From the NCBI GenBank assembly GCA_018814305.1, contig JAHJAA010000017.1, positions 22,936 through 86,935 of the forward strand: a DNA stretch of 64,000 nt. The letters are read 5' to 3'. The DNA comes from Pseudomonadota bacterium. Its GTDB lineage: Bacteria > Desulfobacterota > Desulfobulbia > Desulfobulbales > JAGXFP01. Positions 1-8,744 of the stretch are shown here, piece by piece. The notes under the pieces are model-generated. The model saw nothing but the letters and a program-made list of their open reading frames with translations. It was not told the DNA's origin and made no database searches. The stretch's first letter is position 1, and every line of letters starts with the position of its first letter. The translations under genes and the position numbers were made by a program.

Positions 1-2
1 CC

Positions 3-596
3 ATTACTAAATCCATGCAACCCCTCAAATTAGAAAAAGGGATAATTTCGGCTGTTATGGTCAAAACCGATGGCGTCATCAATCCCGACCGGGTAGCCAC
101 CAGGATCATGTATGCTCTAGATGGAGTCAAGGCCATCGCTTCAGATGAGGTCATCAGTACGGTTCGCAAACAACTCTCCGGCCTGCTAACCGGGATTATG
201 ACGGTGAGCATGGTCCTCTGGGCAATGGCCCTATTTATGATCGGATTCGCCTTTTATATGATTGTCAACGAACGCCAACGAGAACTTGGCATGCTTCGCG
301 CTATGGGGGCCAAGAGACAGCACATCTTTTTATTGATCGTTTTCGAAGCGGTTATCATTACTTTTAGTGGCGGTCTTGCCGGGTTAGGAGTCGGCTTTGG
401 GATGTTATTTGCCCTCCAGGAAAAAATCCAACAAAGCCTTCAACTCCCTTACATTCTGCCTCCACCGGCGGTGGTTCGCGAACTCGTTGCCGCCTCACTG
501 ATTTTCTCAATTTGTACCGGGCTCCTGTCCTCGCTTATACCAGCATCCCTGGCCAGTCGCTTGGAACCGTACGAGGCCATTCGTAAAGGTGAATAA
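3..596 (+). CDS. FtsX-like ABC transporter permease, C-terminal part
   Basis: The reading frame is open to the left edge, so only the last ~198 codons of a larger gene are visible. What remains has the C-terminal half of a MacB/LolC/LolE-type permease: a periplasmic piece, then three or four hydrophobic segments around the conserved 'ERQRELGMLRAMGA' stretch that follows the first membrane helix of FtsX domains, ending in '.EPYEAIRKGE'. The family couples ATP hydrolysis in the cytoplasm to export or extraction of lipoproteins, lipids or small molecules from the inner membrane. A TPR lipoprotein and a LolD-type ATPase follow on the same strand and probably belong to the same transporter. The ATG at position 15 is internal, not a start. 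Confidence 0.85.
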   Translation: MTKSMQPLKLEKGIISAVMVKTDGVINPDRVATRIMYALDGVKAIASDEVISTVRKQLSGLLTGIMTVSMVLWAMALFMIGFAFYMIVNERQRELGMLRAMGAKRQHIFLLIVFEAVIITFSGGLAGLGVGFGMLFALQEKIQQSLQLPYILPPPAVVRELVAASLIFSICTGLLSSLIPASLASRLEPYEAIRKGE

Positions 597-626
597 AAAT
601 CGTATTCCATCACCCCGGAAAAACCA

Positions 627-1271
627 ATGAAGAATATCGCTCTGTACTATACCGCCATTGCAATCCTCCTCTGCGGATTAAGCACCCTTAGCGCCACCGG
701 ATGCAATCGCCGGGACACGACAAAAAAACCAGTGGCTGAAACCACCGAGGCGGCCATCAACGAGTACTCCCATGAAAGTCTCTTGGGGGAAGTGTTGCAA
801 CAGATTCAAGATAGTCCCAAAAACAGCCAGGCCTATTATCATCTCGCCGATCTCTACGAGCGGCAGGGACGATATCAACAGGCAATTGAAGCATATCAAC
901 AGGTAATCCGTTTAGATCCGGACAAAGAGTACACCTACTTTAAGCTTGGCACGGCCTACAGCAGACTGGATCAACCTGAAAAAGCGGTGGATGTTTTACT
1001 TGAAGCAGCCAAACGTCTGCCCAACAACCCGATTGTCATGAATAATCTGGCCATCGTTTATGGCAAACTCGGTAAACTTGACGAGGAGGTCGTTGCCTTA
1101 CAGAAGGCCCTTGAACTCAGGCCCAAATATGCCTCGGCCCGCTTCAATCTGGCAATAACCCTCATAAAGAAAAATGATCTGGACGGAGCCCGGGCGCAGT
1201 ATGAAGTTCTCAACAAGATAGACCGGACCATGGCTCAAGAACTCAAAAAACGCATCGACCGGGTTCAATAG
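627..1271 (+). CDS. TPR-repeat lipoprotein
   Basis: A 214-residue protein with a lipoprotein-type signal: hydrophobic segment at residues 5-22 followed by 'SATGC' (Cys26 would be lipidated). Residues ~65-205 form about four tetratricopeptide repeats, seen as the pattern 'AYYHLADLYERQGRYQQAIEAYQ'-like helices with conserved Ala/Gly/Tyr/Pro spacing. TPR lipoproteins act as periplasmic scaffolds for envelope complexes. It sits 30 bp after the permease and about 100 bp before the ATPase, so it may be an accessory of that ABC system. No catalytic motif is visible and its partner cannot be read from sequence. Confidence 0.8.
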   Translation: MKNIALYYTAIAILLCGLSTLSATGCNRRDTTKKPVAETTEAAINEYSHESLLGEVLQQIQDSPKNSQAYYHLADLYERQGRYQQAIEAYQQVIRLDPDKEYTYFKLGTAYSRLDQPEKAVDVLLEAAKRLPNNPIVMNNLAIVYGKLGKLDEEVVALQKALELRPKYASARFNLAITLIKKNDLDGARAQYEVLNKIDRTMAQELKKRIDRVQ

Positions 1272-1369
1272 TTTTCCCCACAGGGAAAAACCTTAACAAA
1301 GAAGTCCAGTGAAAGCTACCTCCAGGTTCCTGGTGGTGGAACCTCACTTGCGATTTCATAGAGGTTGTT

Positions 1370-2035
1370 ATGATTCAGACAATAAATCTCTGCAAATCAT
1401 ACCGGATCAGCGGACAAGTTATCAAAGCGGCAGACCGAGTGAATATCTCCATTAGCACAGGGGAACTGGTTGCCATTATCGGTCACTCGGGCAGCGGAAA
1501 AACAACACTGCTTAGCCTCCTGGGCGGCTTAACCAAACCCGACTCCGGGCAGGTCTTGATCGAAGACCTTAACTTATGGTCCATGAACGATTCTCGCCTC
1601 GCCCAACTCCGCAATAAACGATTCGGTTTTATTTATCAGTTTGCCAGTCTGATCCCGACCTTGACTGCCCTGGAAAATCTCTACCTGCCAACAGCGTTCG
1701 GTAAAGGATATGATGATCTAAAAAACCGGGCTATGGACCTCCTCCAAAAGGTGGGTATGAACGACAAGGCCGATTTCTATCCCTCACAACTATCCGGCGG
1801 GCAACAACGGCGAGTATCCATAGCAAGGGCTTTTATCAATAATCCGGAAATCATCCTGGCCGATGAACCAACCGGCGACCTTGATGAAGAAACCGAAGCG
1901 GAGATCATCGATCTTTTCAAGACCATGAATCAAGAGCGGGGAACAACCTTTATTATCGTCACCCACAATAAAAGCATCGCCCAACAAGCCCAAAGAAACT
2001 TCTCCATGAGAGATGGTGATCTGCAGGAAAACTGA
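1370..2035 (+). CDS. ABC transporter ATP-binding protein, LolD/MacB type
   Basis: A 221-residue single-domain ATPase of the usual length for the LolD/FtsE group. Walker A is 'GHSGSGKT' near residue 38, the signature is 'LSGGQQRR' near 140, Walker B is 'IILADEPTGDLD' near 163, and a switch His occurs in 'IIVTHN'. It would energise the FtsX-type permease encoded just upstream on the same strand. The ATG has a GAGG Shine-Dalgarno five bases upstream. The substrate (lipoprotein, lipid, or export of a small molecule) cannot be told from the ATPase. Confidence 0.88.
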   Translation: MIQTINLCKSYRISGQVIKAADRVNISISTGELVAIIGHSGSGKTTLLSLLGGLTKPDSGQVLIEDLNLWSMNDSRLAQLRNKRFGFIYQFASLIPTLTALENLYLPTAFGKGYDDLKNRAMDLLQKVGMNDKADFYPSQLSGGQQRRVSIARAFINNPEIILADEPTGDLDEETEAEIIDLFKTMNQERGTTFIIVTHNKSIAQQAQRNFSMRDGDLQEN

Positions 2036-2234
2036 TCTTTAGGCAGAATCTTCGACCCAACATTCTGAAAAAGGACCGTATGCCCCTGACTGTTTTAACC
2101 GTATACCTCATCTGGGAGCAAAAGATCTCATCCTGACCACGAGTAAACGCAATAAATAAGTTAGGGATGATCCAGAAAACGATCCGCTGCTCCACGGAAC
2201 TCTCATTCCTGTTATTTCCATGCTTCAAACAATT

Positions 2235-3515
2235 TCACGCCGCTCCGATTGAATTACCATCGTTGGTTAGTTGCTCCTCAATCCTCAGGAGTTGATTGTA
2301 TTTGGCCAAACGATCAGTGCGGCTGGCCGATCCGGTTTTTATCAATCCGGCACCGGTCGCCACAGCCAGGTCGGCGATAAAAGCATCACTCGTTTCTCCA
2401 GACCGATGACTGATGATACAGCGTAATCCTGCATCATAGGCAATCGCCATGGTCTCCAGGGTTTCCGTCAAGGTCCCGATCTGGTTGACTTTGATCAAGA
2501 CGGCATTTGCCTGTTTCTTGATAATCCCTTCCTTAAGAATATTAGGATTGGTCACGAAAAGGTCATCACCGATGATCAAAATTCGATTGCCGAGCTTTTG
2601 GGTAAGCCGCGGCCAACCTTCGCCATCCTGCTCGGCTAGACCATCCTCGATGGAAAACAGGGGATATCGCTCAACGAGATCGGTATAATAATCGATCATC
2701 TGATTGGTTGAGAACTCCCGGCCCTCCATATGATAGTGCCCATTCCGGTAAAATTCTGAGCTCGCCGCATCAAGAGCCAGGAATATATCCCGACCTGGTT
2801 GATAGTGTGCCTCTTCGATTGCCTGGAGGATCAATTGGATTGCCTGATCATGGGAATCAAGAGAGGGAGCAAAGCCACCTTCATCCCCTACATTGGTGGA
2901 AAGGTTGCGACCAGCCAAGACCTTTTTCAAACGATGAAAGACCTCGACCCCAGCCCGCAAATTTTCCGAAAATGAGGCCTGAAGCTGTGGAACAATCATG
3001 AACTCCTGGATATCGAGATTATTGGCGGCATGCTGGCCACCATTGATGATATTCATCATCGGGAAAGGTAATACCAGAAGTCCTGCCTTATTCGGAGCAG
3101 ACAACACTTCATGGAGATAACGATACAGCGGCAGTCCGGTGCCCAAGGCCCCAACCCGACAGGCAGCCAGGCTCACCGCAAGGATTGCGTTGGCGCCGAG
3201 ACTGCTCTTATCTTCAGTCCCGTCGAGGGCACACATGGCGTGATCAAGATCGGACTGGTGAGTGGGATCCATCCCAATGAGATGAGGGGCTATCTTTTCT
3301 TTAACCGAGGCCACAGCCCTGCGAACGGATTTTCCGTTATAATAGTTTGGATCACCGTCGCGTAACTCAAGGGCCTCACGCGTTCCAGTGGAAGCACCGG
3401 AGGGAACCGCAGCGCGACCAAGATGTCCCCCATCGGTAATAACATCCGCTTCAACCGTTGGGTTGCCCCGGGAATCCAGAATCTGCCGGGCCTTCACTGC
3501 GATAATTTTTGCCAT
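2235..3515 (-). CDS. eno: enolase (phosphopyruvate hydratase)
   Basis: A 426-residue protein of normal family length that interconverts 2-phosphoglycerate and phosphoenolpyruvate in glycolysis/gluconeogenesis. The N-terminal '[14 protein letters not shown]', the catalytic loop '[17 protein letters not shown]', 'GDEGGFAP', the Mg-binding '[14 protein letters not shown]' and '[10 protein letters not shown]' segments, the PROSITE signature around '[14 protein letters not shown]' and the 'SHRSGET' loop are all present. The start ATG has an AGGAG sequence six bases upstream. It is transcribed alone, converging with the ABC ATPase gene. Confidence 0.97.
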   Translation of the reverse strand: MAKIIAVKARQILDSRGNPTVEADVITDGGHLGRAAVPSGASTGTREALELRDGDPNYYNGKSVRRAVASVKEKIAPHLIGMDPTHQSDLDHAMCALDGTEDKSSLGANAILAVSLAACRVGALGTGLPLYRYLHEVLSAPNKAGLLVLPFPMMNIINGGQHAANNLDIQEFMIVPQLQASFSENLRAGVEVFHRLKKVLAGRNLSTNVGDEGGFAPSLDSHDQAIQLILQAIEEAHYQPGRDIFLALDAASSEFYRNGHYHMEGREFSTNQMIDYYTDLVERYPLFSIEDGLAEQDGEGWPRLTQKLGNRILIIGDDLFVTNPNILKEGIIKKQANAVLIKVNQIGTLTETLETMAIAYDAGLRCIISHRSGETSDAFIADLAVATGAGLIKTGSASRTDRLAKYNQLLRIEEQLTNDGNSIGAA

Positions 3516-3620
3516 GGGAATCTCCTGTATCCTTCGGAAGGGAATAATGTTGGGAACGGACCATCATTACTTATTAACAAATTAGTTATAGTAAGGACAA
3601 GCATAGACCCCTGCTGAGCC

Positions 3621-3656
3621 AATAAAAAAAGCCGGAGGGTATTTCCCCCCCGGCTT
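3621..3656 (-). terminator. intrinsic terminator of the small membrane-protein gene
   Basis: Stem GCCGG(A)GGG / CCC(C)CCGGC at 3631-3654 with one mismatch and a six-base loop. On the minus strand it is followed directly by a run of seven T (plus-strand A at 3624-3630). It lies 33 bp after the stop of the small gene at 3687-3905 and upstream of enolase, so it separates the two transcripts. Confidence 0.8.
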
Positions 3657-3686
3657 ATAACAAACCTAAAAAATATTCAGATGATT

Positions 3687-3905
3687 TCACATACCGACTA
3701 TCGCTGTAAACCAACTTTTAAACAAGGCAATGGGGCCACCACTGCTGGCCATGGCACTAAAGAGGCAGGCAACAGCCCAAATCCCGACCAGCCCTGAAAC
3801 AACACCCATGGTGATCAAGCTTCCCCTTGAAACAGCGTCCGAATCAGTGCGGGATGAAACTTCAACACGGTTTCTATTATCGGTTCTATCTTTAACGCCA
3901 TCCAT
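3687..3905 (-). CDS. small single-TM membrane protein of unknown function
   Basis: A 72-residue protein: a polar N-terminal half (residues 1-32, rich in Asp, Arg and Ser) followed by one hydrophobic segment 'VVSGLVGIWAVACLFSAM' and a short tail 'GGPIALFKSWFTAIVGM'. I placed the start at the ATG at 3905 because AGGGGAAG lies just upstream; a longer frame uses a TTG with no ribosome site. It has its own terminator and a candidate sigma-54 promoter, which argue that it is a real monocistronic gene. I do not recognise a named family; small proteins of this shape occur as minor subunits of membrane complexes. Confidence 0.65.
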   Translation of the reverse strand: MDGVKDRTDNRNRVEVSSRTDSDAVSRGSLITMGVVSGLVGIWAVACLFSAMASSGGPIALFKSWFTAIVGM

Positions 3906-3970
3906 TGTTCTTCCCCTTTTTTGGTTTCTCAACTATTTTTGCGGCCAAACATCAACTGTTCTTTACATCT

Positions 3971-3987
3971 AGCCAAAATCGTGCCAA
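3971..3987 (-). promoter_or_regulatory. candidate sigma-54 (-24/-12) promoter
   Basis: On the minus strand the sequence reads TTGGCACGATTTTGGCT. It keeps the invariant GG and GC separated by ten bases and matches the consensus TGGCACG-N4-TTGCW with one mismatch. The implied start of transcription is about 55 bases before the ATG of the small membrane-protein gene at 3905. No activator site was identified. Confidence 0.5.
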
Positions 3988-4197
3988 TAAAAACAAACTT
4001 GACAATTCAAACAGTTAGCAAACAAACCTCCCGAGTACCATGCCAATCTGACCGCCCGATTTGCCAAAATGACATGGATTGATGAAGAAGCTTTGCCTAA
4101 AGTTAAAAACGGTTATGAAAAAAATTTTGGTCCTACGGAAAAACAAAAGGGAAGTGGTCGAGAGAGGGTAATACTATCGCCTTTTGACTCCATCGTC

Positions 4198-5415
4198 TCA
4201 GAAAAACACCCGGTATTCCAAGAGGATACTGCGGGGGGTGTCTGTAAACTGGCTCCCATTCTCTCCAATGCTTGAGCTGGTATTCAGCGGGAGGAAAATG
4301 GTCGCAGTAAGATCTACCTCGTCGGCTAGAGAATATAGTAAATTTGCCGCCACCAGCCCTGAATGATCAGAAAGGTTTATCAAAGTCAAGAGGGTAGCGT
4401 TCAACAGCGGAGTGATCTCATACCCCAGGCCGATCCCACCATGATGCCGACCGGAATAACCTGATTCGACCGGATCATTATTTGAAAACACTTTGCTCAT
4501 CAGATACTCTGTACGCCAATTCAAGCGGGAAGTGACTTGCCTATCAAGACCGAAGACAACATTCAGTTGAGCCGGGTATCCGTCCATGCCTGAGTCGATA
4601 TAATTCCCTTCACTCCGTAGACCGTAATGACCGGCAATCTCACCCTGGAACCCCCATCCCAACAGATACCGGTCATGAACTTTTCCCCCAAGAAACGTCA
4701 TTTGAAATCCGCCTGTTTCAAAGGAATAACGACCCAGCATACTCGTCTGTGACCAGTCTGGAGTCTGGCTCCAACCGGTGGAGCTGGCCGGGTCTGCTTC
4801 GTAGGCCAGTACTCCGATCAGGTCCACTTGAGATAAGGGATTTAACCGAAGATTCAACCGAACTCCGTCGACCCCGGGCTTATACATCCGAAAAAAAGTC
4901 TGGGGCTGAAAAGGGGCAAATAGATCGTTTGGAGAATAATAAAAGGTGGTGGCCAGGTTAATCGGCTGCCGCCCCGCCGTGAAATCAAAACGACCAGATG
5001 ACAACTGGCAGGTAAACGAATCGATCAAGAGCACACTCCGAGAATCTCCTCCCTCATCAACACTCCCGGCAAAGAGGCTGCTCCGCTCCACATCCCAAAG
5101 GTTTTTACCGGCGGTACTTGTCACAGGGGCAAGGCTGTACGAAGATTCAAGAAGATTGATGGAAAAGCGAAAAGATTCATTGCCCGCTCGGACCAATACC
5201 CTAAAATCTTCCGCCCAGGCGATTTGATCTCTTTTATGATATGATCCGGTGTCTGGATACACCAGATATCCAGTTCCGATCTTGAAAAAAACCTGTAGAT
5301 CATCAAACCTTATAGGATCGCTTGCGTTCACCGAAAATGGCCAAGCCAATCCCCACATTACAACCACGAGTCCGGCGACCATCAAAGCAGGAAGGCCGGT
5401 TTTCAATGCTTTCAC
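4198..5415 (-). CDS. outer-membrane beta-barrel protein (putative)
   Basis: A 405-residue protein with a Sec signal peptide (hydrophobic residues 8-26, cleavage likely after 'VNA'). The mature part consists of alternating-hydrophobicity strands rich in Tyr, Gly, Ser and Asp, and it ends in 'EYRVFF', the terminal aromatic residue typical of BAM-assembled barrels. The start is a GTG that overlaps the ATPase stop as GTGA, with GAGG seven bases upstream. It is the last gene of the LolA/permease/permease/ATPase operon, so it may be the outer-membrane end of that transport route. No specific family was recognised. Confidence 0.75.
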   Translation of the reverse strand: MKALKTGLPALMVAGLVVVMWGLAWPFSVNASDPIRFDDLQVFFKIGTGYLVYPDTGSYHKRDQIAWAEDFRVLVRAGNESFRFSINLLESSYSLAPVTSTAGKNLWDVERSSLFAGSVDEGGDSRSVLLIDSFTCQLSSGRFDFTAGRQPINLATTFYYSPNDLFAPFQPQTFFRMYKPGVDGVRLNLRLNPLSQVDLIGVLAYEADPASSTGWSQTPDWSQTSMLGRYSFETGGFQMTFLGGKVHDRYLLGWGFQGEIAGHYGLRSEGNYIDSGMDGYPAQLNVVFGLDRQVTSRLNWRTEYLMSKVFSNNDPVESGYSGRHHGGIGLGYEITPLLNATLLTLINLSDHSGLVAANLLYSLADEVDLTATIFLPLNTSSSIGENGSQFTDTPRSILLEYRVFF

Positions 5416-6101
5416 CGCCGAACCTCATCTCCGGTGAGTTGTCCATCGGTAAGCCGAATCAGACGATGGGCTCGATCCATAACCCGTTGATCATGGGTTG
5501 AAAAAAGAAACGTAATCCGTTTTTCATCATTGAGCTTTTCCATCAATCCAAGCAGACCGTCGGCCGTGGTGGTATCAACATTGGCAGTTGGTTCATCGGC
5601 GAGAACCACTGCTGGTTCGGGACAAATGGCCCGGGCTATGGCCACCCGCTGCTGCTGCCCACCAGACAACTCGTCTGGGCGGCGATTAGCCAACCCGGCA
5701 AGCCCAACCTCATCTAAAATTGTCATGGTTCGATCATAACGTTCTTTGGCAGGCACTCCTTGCAAAGCCAGGACAAATTCGGCATTTTCATAGGCAGTCA
5801 GCACCGGAACCAAATTATAGGCCTGAAACACAAACCCGATCCGATCCCGCCGCAATCGTGACAACTGAGTTCGATTCAACAAGGCCAGATCATTTCCCTC
5901 CAACAGGATAGTTCCCTGGGAAGGTTCATCAAGGGCGCCGATCAGATTCAGGACAGTAGTCTTGCCGGATCCGGAAGGCCCGCAGAGGGCAGAAAATTCG
6001 CCCAGGGCCAAACCCAGGGTCAAATCCTGCACTGCATGGACCTGGACCTTCCCCTGCTGATAAATTTTAGTTACGTTCCGTAATTGAATCAAGTTTTCCA
6101 T
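5412..6101 (-). CDS. ABC transporter ATP-binding protein, LolD type
   Basis: A 229-residue ATPase with Walker A 'GPSGSGKT' near residue 40, Q-loop 'FVFQAYNLVPVLTAYEN', signature 'LSGGQQQR' near 143 and Walker B 'AVVLADEPTANVD'. It would power the two FtsX-type permeases encoded immediately upstream in the same minus-strand operon. The ATG has GAGGAAG upstream and lies 8 bp after the preceding permease stop. Confidence 0.9.
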   Translation of the reverse strand: MENLIQLRNVTKIYQQGKVQVHAVQDLTLGLALGEFSALCGPSGSGKTTVLNLIGALDEPSQGTILLEGNDLALLNRTQLSRLRRDRIGFVFQAYNLVPVLTAYENAEFVLALQGVPAKERYDRTMTILDEVGLAGLANRRPDELSGGQQQRVAIARAICPEPAVVLADEPTANVDTTTADGLLGLMEKLNDEKRITFLFSTHDQRVMDRAHRLIRLTDGQLTGDEVRR

Positions 6102-6108
6102 TGCTTCC

Positions 6109-7356
6109 TCAAATACCCCTGATACTGGCCAAGGGGGGCACCCTCCCGGCTTTGATCGCGGGGAAAATTCCGGCCAGCAGGGTCAGAATGAAGACCCCGG
6201 CCAGGATTCCTATCACACTTTCTTTGAAGAGCCGGAACTTCATCACCGGATCAACCAACACTCCGCTCGTACTGTAATCCTGGCCAATCTGGCTGCTGAA
6301 GTCTATCCCGGTTCCTGCCATATAGATATACCATGGGGTGGTGATCACCGCCCCGAGAAAAAGCCCGAGCAGACCAATCATCAGCGACTCAACCATCACC
6401 ATGATCACTACCTGCACCGGTGACATCCCCAAAGCCATCATCATTCCGAATTCCCTGGTCCGTTCCATCACACTCATCAACAAGGTATTGAGAATTCCTG
6501 CAGCAATCAGCAAACCAACCAGAAACTGCATCAGATAGTTACCTGCCCGATCGATGGCGATCAAACCAGCCAAATCAGCTTGGGTCTCAGCCCAGGTTAA
6601 AATCTCGTAACCCGTTTGTTGAAGGCTTCCGATCAATTTCTGACGAACCAGGTCGGCCCCTCGCTGGTCCCAAATAAGAACCGAAATCAGCGAGGCATCT
6701 CCAGCATCATAACCGAGCAGTCGTCGGAGACGATTAATGGGCAAAAGCACCACCGAACTATCCACCATATCCTCACCGGTCTGGAAGATTCCACTGACCC
6801 GGCTCATCCCACTGACCAGGTCACCCTTCCGGTCGGTGAGAGTATAAATTAATTTCTTGCCCAGTCGAAGATTGAGTTTTTCCGCCATTTTCGCCCCGAT
6901 CAACGCCCCGGTTGATTCAGAATCAGCCGGTAATATCCCCTGGATGATGGACCGGATGAACAAGTTATGTTCAGGTCGTTCCTGTAAAGGATGAACACCG
7001 ATCACCTGACCACCGATACTCTTAACCCCGGCGGCAAACATGGCCTGCCCCGCTATCCGGACATAGGCATTTTCCACCTCATGGTTGCTAAGGACCTGCC
7101 GCCGAAGCTCTTCAGCGGCAACCAGTCGACGGGTTAAAGTTGGAGTATCGTTATAACCCTTGGCGGCAATGGTCACATGGCCAAATCCCATGGTGGCGCT
7201 GCTGTTAATCATGTTGGTATAGGTGTAGTCCCCGGAGGCAGTGAAGGTAACTGAAAGCAGAACCCCAAAAGCCACTGAAAAGGCAGTAATAAGGGTTCGT
7301 CGACGGTTGCGGAGCAGATTCCGCCAGGCGATGAATACGATTCTCATAAAACCCAT
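6109..7356 (-). CDS. FtsX-like ABC permease (second of pair)
   Basis: About 415 residues: N-terminal helix after 'AWRNLLRNRRRT', a large periplasmic MacB-type core (roughly residues 45-265) and three C-terminal helices containing the conserved 'ERTREFGMMMALG' motif after the second helix. I chose the ATG at 7356, which has GGTGA upstream and sits 4 bp after the previous stop; the longer frame would begin with TTG inside that gene. It should form a heterodimer with the permease encoded just before it, as LolC and LolE do. Confidence 0.85.
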   Translation of the reverse strand: MGFMRIVFIAWRNLLRNRRRTLITAFSVAFGVLLSVTFTASGDYTYTNMINSSATMGFGHVTIAAKGYNDTPTLTRRLVAAEELRRQVLSNHEVENAYVRIAGQAMFAAGVKSIGGQVIGVHPLQERPEHNLFIRSIIQGILPADSESTGALIGAKMAEKLNLRLGKKLIYTLTDRKGDLVSGMSRVSGIFQTGEDMVDSSVVLLPINRLRRLLGYDAGDASLISVLIWDQRGADLVRQKLIGSLQQTGYEILTWAETQADLAGLIAIDRAGNYLMQFLVGLLIAAGILNTLLMSVMERTREFGMMMALGMSPVQVVIMVMVESLMIGLLGLFLGAVITTPWYIYMAGTGIDFSSQIGQDYSTSGVLVDPVMKFRLFKESVIGILAGVFILTLLAGIFPAIKAGRVPPLASIRGI

Positions 7357-7360
7357 GGCG

Positions 7361-8584
7361 TCACCGATGATGGATTGCAGCAAGAGGTTTCAATAAGGCA
7401 GCCTTGGTCGCCGGATAGATGATCGACAACATGGCCACAACCATCAACACCACTATGGGATCGACCACAGCCTTAACCGAAACCCGGCAATACCAAAGAG
7501 GGTCAAGGGCTATCCCGGCAATTGAAGCAGAGGAAGACGCTAGGCCGGTGAGATCAAGGGGATGGGTTTCAAAATAGAGTGACAAAGGAATCCCGGCGGC
7601 CAGGGCAATGATCGAGGCAAAAACAACCTGCAGAAAACTCTCAATTGCAATCAGGCTGAAGATCTGCCAGGGCGGTACCCCCAGGGCCTTAACCACCCCG
7701 AACTCATGGATCCGCTCAAATACCCCCATCAACATCCCGTTCAAGGTAAGAATCCCCACCGCTGAGTAGGTGATAACCAACATCAACAACAGGGAGTAAC
7801 GGGACATATCAATAACCCTGGCCACCACCGGTTGCAACTCCCGCCAGTTTTTAACCTCTAAATCCGGCACCAGATTCTGAATTTGCTGAGTATGATCGGC
7901 CAGACTGTAAGTATCATCGGGAGAACGAATAGCGATTTCATGGACTCCATCGGGCAAAACCATCAACTTTCGAAAAACCTCATCCAGGAAAAAGACTCCA
8001 GACCGATCGATGGATTCATTGATCGATTTCAAAACACCTCGAACCCGATACAGTTCGTTGGCCATTGAGCCGTCACCGGCCTGGGAAACCACCACCAATT
8101 CATCCCCTACTACAAGCCCCAGGGCCTTGGCCAACCGCCGGCCTACAACCACCCCCTCGGGATCATCGCCATTGAGCCATTTTCCTGCCAAAAGATGCCG
8201 ATGAATTTCTGTGACCAAACGCTCACGATCCGGATCAATACCACGCAGCATAATACCGACAGAAGAGGCATGGGCGGCAGCCAGTCCAACGCCGAAGAGT
8301 CGAGGTGCGGCCTGGTATCCGTTGGCCTGAAGGCGGTTCAGCACTTCCACTTCTTGGGTGATCATCGTGTAGAGATCAGGATCATCACGATATTCTGGAG
8401 CATGGACCTGAAACTGCCCACTCTCCATCACCGTAGCGTTCTGCTCAGTGGTATGGAGGAGTCCTTCCATCAAGGCGGCGTAAAAAATCATGATAAAACC
8501 GGCAAACCCCATGGCGCCAATCATGATAAAACTCCGCTGCCGACTGCGCCAGAGACTTCTGAACGCCCAGGTAAAAATATTCAA
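7361..8584 (-). CDS. FtsX-like ABC permease (first of pair)
   Basis: A 407-residue permease with the same layout as its neighbour: 'FRSLWRSRQRSFIMIG' before the first helix, a periplasmic core, and three C-terminal helices around 'ERIHEFGVVKALG'. The frame has no ATG near its beginning, and the start appears to be TTG with GGGG eight bases upstream. A purine-rich array of five AGGAGAG repeats lies about 80-110 bases before it in the mRNA. With the LolA-like protein upstream this resembles an envelope lipid or lipoprotein transport operon. Confidence 0.85.
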   Translation of the reverse strand: MNIFTWAFRSLWRSRQRSFIMIGAMGFAGFIMIFYAALMEGLLHTTEQNATVMESGQFQVHAPEYRDDPDLYTMITQEVEVLNRLQANGYQAAPRLFGVGLAAAHASSVGIMLRGIDPDRERLVTEIHRHLLAGKWLNGDDPEGVVVGRRLAKALGLVVGDELVVVSQAGDGSMANELYRVRGVLKSINESIDRSGVFFLDEVFRKLMVLPDGVHEIAIRSPDDTYSLADHTQQIQNLVPDLEVKNWRELQPVVARVIDMSRYSLLLMLVITYSAVGILTLNGMLMGVFERIHEFGVVKALGVPPWQIFSLIAIESFLQVVFASIIALAAGIPLSLYFETHPLDLTGLASSSASIAGIALDPLWYCRVSVKAVVDPIVVLMVVAMLSIIYPATKAALLKPLAAIHHR

Positions 8585-8662
8585 ACTAAAACCCCGTTGT
8601 TTGAAAGAGATACGAATAGGGAGTGAGTTGTCGGTAGAGATTCTTTCGGGCCTGCTTTACCC

Positions 8663-8697
8663 CTCTCCTCTCTCCTCTCTCCTCTCTCCTCTCTCCT
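8663..8697 (-). repeat. tandem heptamer repeat, (AGGAGAG)5 on the coding strand
   Basis: Five perfect copies of CTCTCCT on the plus strand, with a partial sixth copy. On the minus strand, which is the transcribed sense here, every unit contains a perfect AGGAG Shine-Dalgarno core. The array lies in the 160-bp gap between the LolA-like gene and the first permease gene. Copy number in such arrays can change by slippage. Confidence 0.9.
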
Positions 8698-8744
8698 CTC
8701 ACATCATTAAACCAACAAAACCAGTCCAACCAAGGCAACCAGTT

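Noticed and set aside
4069..4275. Plus-strand ORF 'MTWIDEEALPKVKN...' of 68 codons
   Set aside because: Its first residues vaguely recall short reductase-type domains, but it runs into the antisense of the barrel gene, has no ribosome site and loses any resemblance after ~15 codons.
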